DNA of 41,755 nucleotides. Origin: Rhizobium sp. Q54 (lineage in GTDB: Bacteria > Pseudomonadota > Alphaproteobacteria > Rhizobiales > Xanthobacteraceae). The translations under genes and the position numbers were made by a program. Where the stretch lies: contig CAMBQQ010000030.1 of the NCBI GenBank assembly GCA_945870035.1, forward strand, positions 1-41,755, given 5' to 3'. Positions 17,169 to 24,411 of this stretch are shown piece by piece (the first letter of the stretch is position 1; every line of letters begins with the position of its first letter). Below the pieces are notes generated by a model. The model did not search any database. It was not told the origin of the DNA and worked only from the letters and a program-made list of their open reading frames with translations.

Positions 17169-20100
17169 TCATTCCCCGCCCTCATCGCCGCCACCACTGA
17201 GCGACCACTCCTTGACGCGGGCGAGATGGTCGTAGTCGCCGTAATGGTTGGTCCACATCGGATGCACCAGCGACAGATACGGCGTGCCGGCGTTCTCGAA
17301 CTTCACCGCCAATTCCTTGAGCCGCTTCAGCGCGTAATCGGACTGCGTGTCCGGCGTGCCTTCCTTGAAGGTAATGTCTTCCGGTTTGCCGGCCGGATCG
17401 CCGCCTTTCAGCGTTACATAAGTGATTTCCGAAATCGAACCGGGGCGCAGACCCTTGAAGCCGCCTTCGCGTAATATCGCGCCTTCCAAAGTCAGTTGCG
17501 GTGCCAGGCCGGTGCTGACCTGTTTCCTGGTGCGCGCCGCGCCGGTCTTGTAATCGATGATGGCGTAGCTGCCGTCGCGCCGCCATTCGATGCGGTCGGC
17601 GATGGCCGACAATGTGAATTCGCGCGCGCCGACGGGGAATGTCAGTTCGCCCCTGATTTCGCCATGCAGGGTCGCAACGCCGTCGCGCCGCGCGCGATCC
17701 CATTGCGCGAACCATTGCGCGATGCGCTTGAAGCGTGGCCACCAGAACGCCTGCGCCTCGGGATAATCGATCAGCGGCGCGAAACGCTTCTCGCCAAGCT
17801 CGAGCAATTTGCGTTGCGGGTCGGCCGGAAAGCCATCGGCGAATTGCACGGTGAAGTCGCCAATGGCGCCGTGAATGACCGTGCCGCGGTCGCGCGCGCC
17901 CGGCAAAGTATCGACGGCGTCGAGCGGATAAAGCCGCAGGATGTATTTGGCATAGACCGTGTAGGGATCGCGCAGCCAGTCCTCAATCGCGGTGACCGAC
18001 AGGCGCGACGGCCGCGCCGCGACCGGCGGCGTCGGCGCGGGGCGTTCGGCCGCCTTCACCGATGCAGGCGCATCGAGCGCGCGGGCGAGGTCCAGCGTCC
18101 TGTTGCCGCGCGCCAGCACCTCTTTCCAGCGTTCCTTGCCGGCGAGCGCGGCGATGCGCTGCACGAAGCGCGACGTCACGGTCGGCGCGCCAGCGAGCTT
18201 GGCCGCACGCGTCAGCACGATTTCAGGGGCCCCCAAGGATTGCGCGAAGTCGTGCGCCGACAGACCAATGCGCCGTTCCGGCGGATCGAGGCCAAGCTTG
18301 GCGCGCATCGGCCGCGACAGCCACGGATCGCTGCGCGTTTCCGGCGGCCAGGTCGCTTCGTTGAGACCGCCGAGCACCAGCAGGTCGGCGGTCTGTAAAC
18401 GCGCTTCGAGCGGCCCGTAAATATGCACGCGCACATCGCGCGTCTCCGGCCGGCGCACCACGCGGTCGCCGATTGTCCCGTGAAACAGCTCGACATAATC
18501 GCCGCGATCCGCCGACAGGCTTTGCGCCGTCGGGCTGTCGCTTATTTCCCCTAACGCCGTTTCCAGCGCGATGCCGTCGCTGCCGGAAAACGCCACAATG
18601 GCGCCGTCGGCGTCGCGGCTCAAATTGGCGATGACGTTGCGATGGCATTCGGCCAGGGACGCCAGTTTGTGATCGCCGGCTTTCAGGGATTCCAGTGACG
18701 CCAGCGCGTCTTTCAATCTGCCGATCAGCGCCGCGGCGTCGTCGAGTTCGTCGGGTGTGATTAGCCAGCGTGGATCGCTGCGATGCATGCCGTCGCGATT
18801 GACGCGGAAAGTCGCCAGCGCATGGGCCAGGCCATCGCTGCCGGGCTTCGGCCGCGGCCCGCGCAATAAAGCGCGCTCCAGCGCGGCGATGGCGCTGCCG
18901 TGAACGCCTTCGTTTGCGCCGAGCCGCAGCAGCGGATGCTTGAGCAAGGCCAGCAGCGTCACCGGCTTCAAGCCATCGAGTGCGGCTTCGGCGGCGAGTC
19001 GCGCAAAGCGTCCCGCTTGCGTCTCCGGCAGCGGATCGCCGCCCGAGTCATCGACCGCGACATGCCAGCGCTCCAGCGCGGCAACGACACGGCGCGCCAG
19101 CGCGCGGTCGGGCGTCACCAGCGCCACGGTCTTGCCCGCGGTCTCCAGCGCCTCGCGCAAGGTCACGGCAATGGCGAGCGCTTCCTCTTCGGGATTGGCG
19201 GCTTCGATCATGCTGACGTTCGCCAGCGCCGTGTCGGTGGCCGGACCGAACGCTGCTTCGTCGCGCTGCGCCTGCCAGCGGTCGGTGGTCGCGGCCGGGC
19301 GCAAGGCTTCGGAGGCCAGTCGCTCGCGGCCATGCGCCAACGACGCGCTGATCATTTCGACTTCGTCGCGCGCGATGCCGATGGTGGTCAGCAGCGCCTG
19401 CATGGAAAACTGCGCATGGCTGGACGCCGGCGCGCCGTCATGCGTCTGGTCATCGGTGTTGCCGGTGATTGATTGCCACGCGGCGTCATCGAGATCCATG
19501 TCGAGGCCGGGCAGCACCACGGCCCCATGCGGCAGCCTGGCGATGGTCGCCAGCAATTTCGCCGTCGCCGGCATCGAACCGGTCGAGCCGGCGGCAATCA
19601 CCGGCGCATTGCTGCCGGCCAGACGCCGGGCTTCGGCCTCGATAAGCTTGTCGCGCCGCTCGGCCGCTTCGATGGCACCGCGCTCGGCGCGCACGGCGGG
19701 CCAGACCTCGCGCGCGATCTTCAAAAAATCGAGCGACATCTGCCAGTAGCGGTCGAGATCGTCGGGCACCAAGCCGTCGAGTTCTTTCCAGTCGACCTGC
19801 CGCGTCGTCATGTCGTCCATCAGCCGCGCCAGATCGTCAGCCAGGGCCAGCGCGGCCGGCGGCGTATTGGCGATCAGCGGCGCGCCTTCGGCGCTGCGCA
19901 CGGCCGGCGAGTTTGCCCATTGCAAAATGAGTTCGGCGAGCAGCAGCCGGCGCTCCAGCGGCGCGATCGCTTCCGGCAAAGCCAAACCATCGGCGGACGA
20001 CCCGGCAAAGACGATCTCGTCTTCATCGACGTCACCGAGCGGCACGATGCGCGGCAAAATCGCGGCGTCGCCATCCAGCTTTTCGAGAAAGACGTCGCGG

Positions 20101-20276
20101 GCGAGGCGGCAGGCGCGCCGCGTCGGCAGATAGAGCGTGGCGCGGCAAAGCTCCAGCGGATCGTTCGAGGCCGGAAATCCCGGCACCAGTTTGCCTTGAC
20201 GCAACGCGTCGATCAGCGCCGGCAGAAACGGCACCGAGGCGGGGATATTGAAGACGTTGGGTTTGGCGGCCGGCAT
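17169..20276 (-). CDS. addB: Double-strand break repair protein AddB
   Basis: Partner of AddA, 1035 residues. The N-terminal 'LYLPTRRACRLARDVF' stands where an active helicase would have its Walker A and has no GKT, as expected of the structural AddB subunit in Alphaproteobacteria. A weak helicase-like core (VLGGLNEATWPPE, YGPLEARLQTADL) is followed by a RecB-type nuclease domain with YAIIDYKTGAAR near residue 930. No four-cysteine cluster of the kind holding an iron-sulfur centre in Bacillus AddB is seen at the C-terminus. The start lies 25 bp after the murU-like gene. Confidence 0.93.
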   Translation of the reverse strand: MPAAKPNVFNIPASVPFLPALIDALRQGKLVPGFPASNDPLELCRATLYLPTRRACRLARDVFLEKLDGDAAILPRIVPLGDVDEDEIVFAGSSADGLALPEAIAPLERRLLLAELILQWANSPAVRSAEGAPLIANTPPAALALADDLARLMDDMTTRQVDWKELDGLVPDDLDRYWQMSLDFLKIAREVWPAVRAERGAIEAAERRDKLIEAEARRLAGSNAPVIAAGSTGSMPATAKLLATIARLPHGAVVLPGLDMDLDDAAWQSITGNTDDQTHDGAPASSHAQFSMQALLTTIGIARDEVEMISASLAHGRERLASEALRPAATTDRWQAQRDEAAFGPATDTALANVSMIEAANPEEEALAIAVTLREALETAGKTVALVTPDRALARRVVAALERWHVAVDDSGGDPLPETQAGRFARLAAEAALDGLKPVTLLALLKHPLLRLGANEGVHGSAIAALERALLRGPRPKPGSDGLAHALATFRVNRDGMHRSDPRWLITPDELDDAAALIGRLKDALASLESLKAGDHKLASLAECHRNVIANLSRDADGAIVAFSGSDGIALETALGEISDSPTAQSLSADRGDYVELFHGTIGDRVVRRPETRDVRVHIYGPLEARLQTADLLVLGGLNEATWPPETRSDPWLSRPMRAKLGLDPPERRIGLSAHDFAQSLGAPEIVLTRAAKLAGAPTVTSRFVQRIAALAGKERWKEVLARGNRTLDLARALDAPASVKAAERPAPTPPVAARPSRLSVTAIEDWLRDPYTVYAKYILRLYPLDAVDTLPGARDRGTVIHGAIGDFTVQFADGFPADPQRKLLELGEKRFAPLIDYPEAQAFWWPRFKRIAQWFAQWDRARRDGVATLHGEIRGELTFPVGAREFTLSAIADRIEWRRDGSYAIIDYKTGAARTRKQVSTGLAPQLTLEGAILREGGFKGLRPGSISEITYVTLKGGDPAGKPEDITFKEGTPDTQSDYALKRLKELAVKFENAGTPYLSLVHPMWTNHYGDYDHLARVKEWSLSGGGDEGGE

Positions 20277-20301
20277 CTCGCCTCACCATACACGCTTCGC
20301 G

Positions 20302-21024
20302 CTAGCCGGTGCTCGCTGAAATCGCCGCTTCCGCCTCGGCAATCGCTTCCGGCGTGCCGACATGCATCCACAGGCCTTCAAGGCGCAGGCCATGCAGGCG
20401 GCCTTGCTCGATGGCGCTGGCAAAGAGCCTGGTCAGGGAGAAAGCGCCCTGCGGCGCGCTTTCGAACAGGCGCGGCGACAGGATCGCGGCGCCGGCATAG
20501 ACGAAAGGCGCGATGTCGCGTTCGGTGCGCGCCGTCAGGCGGCCATCCGGCGCCATGGTGAAATCGCCGCGCCCTGCATAGCCGATGCTGCCGGCGCCGG
20601 GCGCCAAGAGCAGCAGCGCGTCCATCGTGGCCGGATCGAAGGCCTCGGCCAGCCGCGTCAGGTTCGGCCTGACGCTGTCGATCCAGATCGTGTCTGAATT
20701 GATGTGGAAGAACGGCGCGTCTCCCAAGAGCGGCAGCGCCTTGACGACACCGCCGCCTGTATCGAGCAGCACGCCGCGCTCGTCGGAAATGGTGACTTGC
20801 GGCGACGTGCGCGACGCGACGTGGCGTTCGATCTGTTCGGCGAGATAATGCACATTGACGATGGCGCGCTCGACGCCGGCATCCGCCAGCCGATCGAGCA
20901 CATGATCGAGCAGCGCTTTGCCGGCGACTTTCACCAAGGGCTTGGGCATCGAGTCAGTGAGTGGCCGCATGCGCTGGCCGAAGCCGGCGGCGAGCACCAT
21001 GGCGGTTTGCGGAGTCTTGCTCAT
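20302..21024 (-). CDS. murU: Nucleotidyltransferase, MurU-like (MurNAc-1-P uridylyltransferase)
   Basis: A 240-residue sugar-1-phosphate nucleotidyltransferase. The N-terminal signature is MVLAAGFGQRMRPLTD with MPKPLVKVAGK; the acceptor region includes HINSDTIWID and the metal Asp. Length and sequence fit MurU, which makes UDP-MurNAc from MurNAc-1-phosphate in peptidoglycan recycling; a mannose-1-phosphate guanylyltransferase is the alternative name such proteins receive. The start abuts the stop of the upstream AmgK fusion (zero bases between), which supports the MurU call because AmgK makes its substrate. Confidence 0.8.
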   Translation of the reverse strand: MSKTPQTAMVLAAGFGQRMRPLTDSMPKPLVKVAGKALLDHVLDRLADAGVERAIVNVHYLAEQIERHVASRTSPQVTISDERGVLLDTGGGVVKALPLLGDAPFFHINSDTIWIDSVRPNLTRLAEAFDPATMDALLLLAPGAGSIGYAGRGDFTMAPDGRLTARTERDIAPFVYAGAAILSPRLFESAPQGAFSLTRLFASAIEQGRLHGLRLEGLWMHVGTPEAIAEAEAAISASTG

Positions 21025-22566
21025 TTACGATTTGACCTTGGGCACCGGAATGTTGACGCGATACCAGGCGGCAAGTGCGGCCAGATCCGGATGCGCCAGC
21101 GAACGCTGGAGATAGGTCCATACGCGCGGCAGATGACGCAAATATTGCGGCTTGCCGTCGCGGCGGTCGAGACGGGCAAAGATACCGAGAATCTTCGAGG
21201 CGCGCTGCGCGGCGAAGGTCGCATAAAGCCGCGCGAAGGCCGGCGCGTCGAAGCCCGGCTCGGCTTTCATGCGCGCGCGCGTGTAGCGCGACAACAGCGA
21301 AATCTCCGTCATCTCCGGCACCGTAACGCGGGCATCCTGCAACAGAGAGGCGACGTCGTAGGCGGCGGAACCCATCATCGCGTCTTGAAAATCCAGCAGG
21401 CCGACTTGGGCGATGCCGTCGCGCTCCGGCAGCCAGATGATGTTGGGCGAATGGTAATCGCGCAGCACCCAGGTTTGCTGCGCGGTCAGCGCCGGCGTCA
21501 GCGCCGCGCGCCACAGCGCGATGTAATCGTCGCGCACTTCGTCGGTCGGCGTCGCGCCGAGCAGCGGCAGGAACCAGTCGAGCAGCAGCTCGGTCTCGAT
21601 CAGCATCGCGTCCATGTCGTAGCGCGGCACGCGGTATTGAACGCCGGCCTCGACGGTCAGCGTGTCCGGCGTGCGCTCGCGATGCAGCGCTGCCAAAAGA
21701 TCGGCGGCGATCTCATAGCGCGCCTCGATCGGCGACGGCGGATCGCCTTCGACGATGAGCTCATCGCCGAGATCTTCCAGCACCAGCAATCCGCCGTCGC
21801 GGTCGGCGGCGAAGATTGCCGGCGCCGAGAAGCCGAGCATGCGCAAGGCCCGCGCCATGGCGATGAACGGCGTCACCGTCTCGGCCAGATGCGCGATGGC
21901 GCTATAGGGCTTGCCGTCGCGCACCGGCGGCCCGTCCGGCCGGCGCGGCGAGTTCATCAGAATATAGCTGACGCCGTCGCGCAGCAGCCGCTCGTAGGAG
22001 CGCGTCGAGGCATCGCCCTGAATGCGGCGGCGCGTGGCCTGACCAAAACCGGTGTCGTTGAGAAAACGGCGGATCGCCGCGATGCGCTCGGCGCGCGCGG
22101 CGAAGGCGCCATAGCCGGTGATCTGGGCGTGGCGGAACGTCTCGCCCTGCGGCGGCGACAAGGTCAGCGCAATGTCGAGCCGGTCGGGCGGCAATTGACT
22201 GCCGGCGCGGTCGGGCCATTCGAGCAAGGTCACCGCAGTTTCCGGCACGTCCTCGAAGCCAAGCTCGTTGAGCTCGCCCGGGCCGCCGAGGCGGTACAGA
22301 TCGGCATGCACCACCGGAAAGCGCGGCAGATCGTAGTTCTGCATCAGCGTGAAGGTCGGGCTGGGAACTTCGATGCTGTCGTCGCCGGCGACATGGCGGA
22401 TGAAGGCGCGGGCGAAGGCGGTCTTGCCGGCACCGAGATCGCCGGACAGCGTGATCAGGTCGCCCGGCTCGATCAGCCCGGCGACGTCCGCCATCAGCCG
22501 GGCGGTCGCCTGCTCGTCTTCGAGCGCCACCGAGAAGCTGTAGCCGCCGGCCGTGGTGGGGAACAT
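21025..22566 (-). CDS. TsaE-AmgK fusion (tRNA t6A ATPase joined to anhydro-MurNAc/GlcNAc kinase-like domain)
   Basis: A 513-residue two-domain protein. Residues 1-150 are TsaE, the ATPase of the threonylcarbamoyl-adenosine tRNA complex: Walker A GDLGAGKT at 42-49, VPSPTFTLMQNY at 67-78, and E116-W-P. Residues 160-513 are an aminoglycoside-phosphotransferase-fold kinase close to AmgK: catalytic loop RDYHSPN (369-375) and metal site DFQDA (392-396), the same variants that AmgK shows in place of HGD and DFG. Its position directly before murU supports the AmgK role. No frameshift or internal stop separates the halves. The ribosome-binding site is weak. Confidence 0.85.
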   Translation of the reverse strand: MFPTTAGGYSFSVALEDEQATARLMADVAGLIEPGDLITLSGDLGAGKTAFARAFIRHVAGDDSIEVPSPTFTLMQNYDLPRFPVVHADLYRLGGPGELNELGFEDVPETAVTLLEWPDRAGSQLPPDRLDIALTLSPPQGETFRHAQITGYGAFAARAERIAAIRRFLNDTGFGQATRRRIQGDASTRSYERLLRDGVSYILMNSPRRPDGPPVRDGKPYSAIAHLAETVTPFIAMARALRMLGFSAPAIFAADRDGGLLVLEDLGDELIVEGDPPSPIEARYEIAADLLAALHRERTPDTLTVEAGVQYRVPRYDMDAMLIETELLLDWFLPLLGATPTDEVRDDYIALWRAALTPALTAQQTWVLRDYHSPNIIWLPERDGIAQVGLLDFQDAMMGSAAYDVASLLQDARVTVPEMTEISLLSRYTRARMKAEPGFDAPAFARLYATFAAQRASKILGIFARLDRRDGKPQYLRHLPRVWTYLQRSLAHPDLAALAAWYRVNIPVPKVKS

Positions 22567-22633
22567 CGAATCATCCGCATGAGGGCAAAACCCTTATAAA
22601 CGGGACTTATGCAAAAGCGCCAGACTGGCCGCT

Positions 22634-23680
22634 TTACTCCGCCGCGAGGCGTGTCTCGCTGGCGATCATGTCCTCGATGATCTTGCGGGCGCGCATCGAG
22701 CCGGCGTCGATGTTGAGATTGCGCAGCGGCGCATCCGGGCGTTCGTCGATCACGCGCTGCTGCGCTTCGACCACGACCAGGTCCTCGAGGAAGATATTGG
22801 CATTGGCCTCGCGCAGCAGCGAGGTCAGCGACTGGTCGCCCAGTTTGTAGTTGCGCGTCATCGACCAGAAATACATGCAGGTGGTGTCGGTTTCCGGCGT
22901 GATCGAATTGAGCACGCGGCCGTTGACGCCCTGCGAGCGGTCGCCATTGGGCGCGCCGGTGCCGGCGGGCGCGACGCCGACATCGAGCACGATGGTGCAG
23001 GGCGCCTCAAAGCGGATGATCTGCCAACGGTCGACATTGCCGGGCTTGCCGAGCTGCGCGCGCCAGAACGGCGGCGCGTCGATGTCGAGCATCCAGCGTG
23101 TCGAGGTGACGGTACGGCCCGAATGCGTCGTCGTCATCGGCGTCTCGGCAACGTGCTTCGAGCCGATGCTGGTGATGTGCACGAAGGATTCGTGCGTGAG
23201 GTCCATCAGGTTATCGACGAACAGCCGGTAGTCGCATTTGGCGAAAAGAGTTTTGCCGTCACCGGCCCATTCGGGATCGTCATTCCAGTGCATGTCGGGC
23301 ACCAAAGCTGGATCGGCCAGCGCCGGATCGCCCGGCCAGACCCAGACATAACGGTGGCGGTCGAGCGCCGGATAGCTGCGCACTTTCGCCGCCGGATTGA
23401 GGTTGTCCTGCGACGGCATGCGTGTGCACTGGCCTTTGCCGTCGAAGCCGAGGCCGTGGTAACGGCAGACGATTGTCTCGCCTTCGAGCCAGCCCATCGA
23501 CAACGGTAGCAGGCGATGCCAGCAGGCATCTTCAAGCACGGCGAGCGAGCCGTCGGCCTTGCGCCACATCACCATTTTGTTGTTGCAGACCGTGCGCGCC
23601 AGCGGCTCGCGCTTGCCGACTTCGTAGCTCCAGGCCGCGATATACCAGGCGTTGAGCGGAAAACTGCGCGGCGTTGCCAT
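22634..23680 (-). CDS. Rieske 2Fe-2S aromatic ring-hydroxylating oxygenase (VanA-like)
   Basis: Oxygenase component of 348 residues, of the vanillate O-demethylase/phthalate-dioxygenase type. The Rieske cluster ligands are C53-x-H55 and C72-x2-H75, 16 residues apart. The mononuclear iron motif DNLMDLTHESFVH gives His163 and His168. The start at 23680 (MATPRSFPLN) was chosen because GGGGGTAA precedes it closely; the longer frame has no such site. No reductase gene (VanB-like) is adjacent, so the electron donor and substrate are unknown. It is inserted between divL and tsaE-amgK, which are usually close together. Confidence 0.88.
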   Translation of the reverse strand: MATPRSFPLNAWYIAAWSYEVGKREPLARTVCNNKMVMWRKADGSLAVLEDACWHRLLPLSMGWLEGETIVCRYHGLGFDGKGQCTRMPSQDNLNPAAKVRSYPALDRHRYVWVWPGDPALADPALVPDMHWNDDPEWAGDGKTLFAKCDYRLFVDNLMDLTHESFVHITSIGSKHVAETPMTTTHSGRTVTSTRWMLDIDAPPFWRAQLGKPGNVDRWQIIRFEAPCTIVLDVGVAPAGTGAPNGDRSQGVNGRVLNSITPETDTTCMYFWSMTRNYKLGDQSLTSLLREANANIFLEDLVVVEAQQRVIDERPDAPLRNLNIDAGSMRARKIIEDMIASETRLAAE

Positions 23681-23974
23681 GATGTTACCCCCGTGACCAA
23701 TGCCCTCTCTGAGGCATTGCCGGACAGATTGCCCTGCGGCGCATGCGCAAACAATAGGGCGCAGGAAAAATGAACTGCGGCGCGGATGTGGCGAGGAGCG
23801 GGAAGCACCGCAGCTTTGCCTTCGTTTCAACGCGCGCCTGTCGCGGTTCCCCGCATCCACCACATCGTCGCCATCGTTGCATTAAACATCGCAGTTCCGC
23901 GCGTGCAGTGCGGAACGCATGCGGTGACGCGACGTTTGTTAAGTACGGGTTAAGGGTTTCAACGAAGGAGCATC
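23681..23974. promoter_or_regulatory. Divergent regulatory region between Rieske oxygenase and exported protein
   Basis: 294 bp separating two divergent genes. On the Rieske side is an inverted repeat aatgcc-N8-ggcatt (23699-23718). On the other side is gttccgc-N9-gcggaac (23894-23916), a 7-bp inverted repeat that could be an operator or mRNA hairpin. A CtrA-type box follows at 23939-23953. No convincing -35/-10 pair was recognised for either gene. Confidence 0.5.
23939..23953 (+). promoter_or_regulatory. Candidate CtrA-binding site
   Basis: TTAA (23939-23942), seven bases, TTAA (23950-23953): the exact full CtrA consensus TTAA-N7-TTAA known from Caulobacter and rhizobia. It lies 21 bp before the ATG of the small exported protein, just upstream of its GAAGGAG ribosome-binding site. 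So close to the start codon, binding would more likely block than activate this transcript, unless the true start is further downstream. Confidence 0.55.
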
Positions 23975-24358
23975 ATGATGCGTAGACTTATTACTGCACT
24001 CTCGGTCGCCGCGATGACCGCCGGCGCGATCGCCATGCCGACTTTGGCAAGCGCGCAACAGGGCGCTCAGTACACCACCGGTTATGCTGGCCCGGTCGCC
24101 GGCGCGGCCGTGGGCACAGCTGTTGGCGTTGGCCTCTATAATGGTTGGTACGGCACCAGCTCGGCTATCACGACTGGCGCGCTTTCGACCACTGTTGGCG
24201 GTGCAATTACTGCCGGCGGCATCGCCGGCGTTGGCACTGTCGCTGCGATCGGCAGCGTGTTTCAGCCGTGCCGCGGCTTCCATGCTCTGTTCGGCGCCAA
24301 TAAGGATGCCTGCGTGAACGGCGAGTATGTCGGCTACGCGCCGCGCCGCATGCGCTAG
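23975..24358 (+). CDS. Small exported Gly/Ala-rich protein of unknown function
   Basis: 127 residues with a clear Sec signal peptide (MMRRL, hydrophobic core to about residue 22, cleavage likely after LASAQ). The mature part is rich in Gly, Ala and Thr with alternating small and hydrophobic residues (AITAGGIAGVGTVAAIG), which could form one membrane-inserting or amyloid-like stretch, and it ends with two cysteines (QPCRGFHALFG, KDACVNGEY) that could form a disulfide in the periplasm. The double ATG and GAAGGAG support the start; the second ATG (23978) is equally possible. Its own terminator follows, so it is a single-gene unit. Not recognised as a named family. Confidence 0.75.
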   Translation: MMRRLITALSVAAMTAGAIAMPTLASAQQGAQYTTGYAGPVAGAAVGTAVGVGLYNGWYGTSSAITTGALSTTVGGAITAGGIAGVGTVAAIGSVFQPCRGFHALFGANKDACVNGEYVGYAPRRMR

Positions 24359-24373
24359 TTCATCTTGAACAGA

Positions 24374-24406
24374 AAGCCTCCGCGGTTTGCCGCGGAGGCT
24401 TTTTTT
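24374..24406 (+). terminator. Intrinsic terminator after exported protein gene
   Basis: A perfect 12-bp stem (aagcctccgcgg / ccgcggaggctt) with a 4-nt loop and a run of seven T (24400-24406). It lies between this gene and the converging divL stop (24412); on the minus strand the tail is AAGCCT..CTTTCTG, so it may also slow divL transcripts. Confidence 0.93.
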
Positions 24407-24411
24407 GTTGG

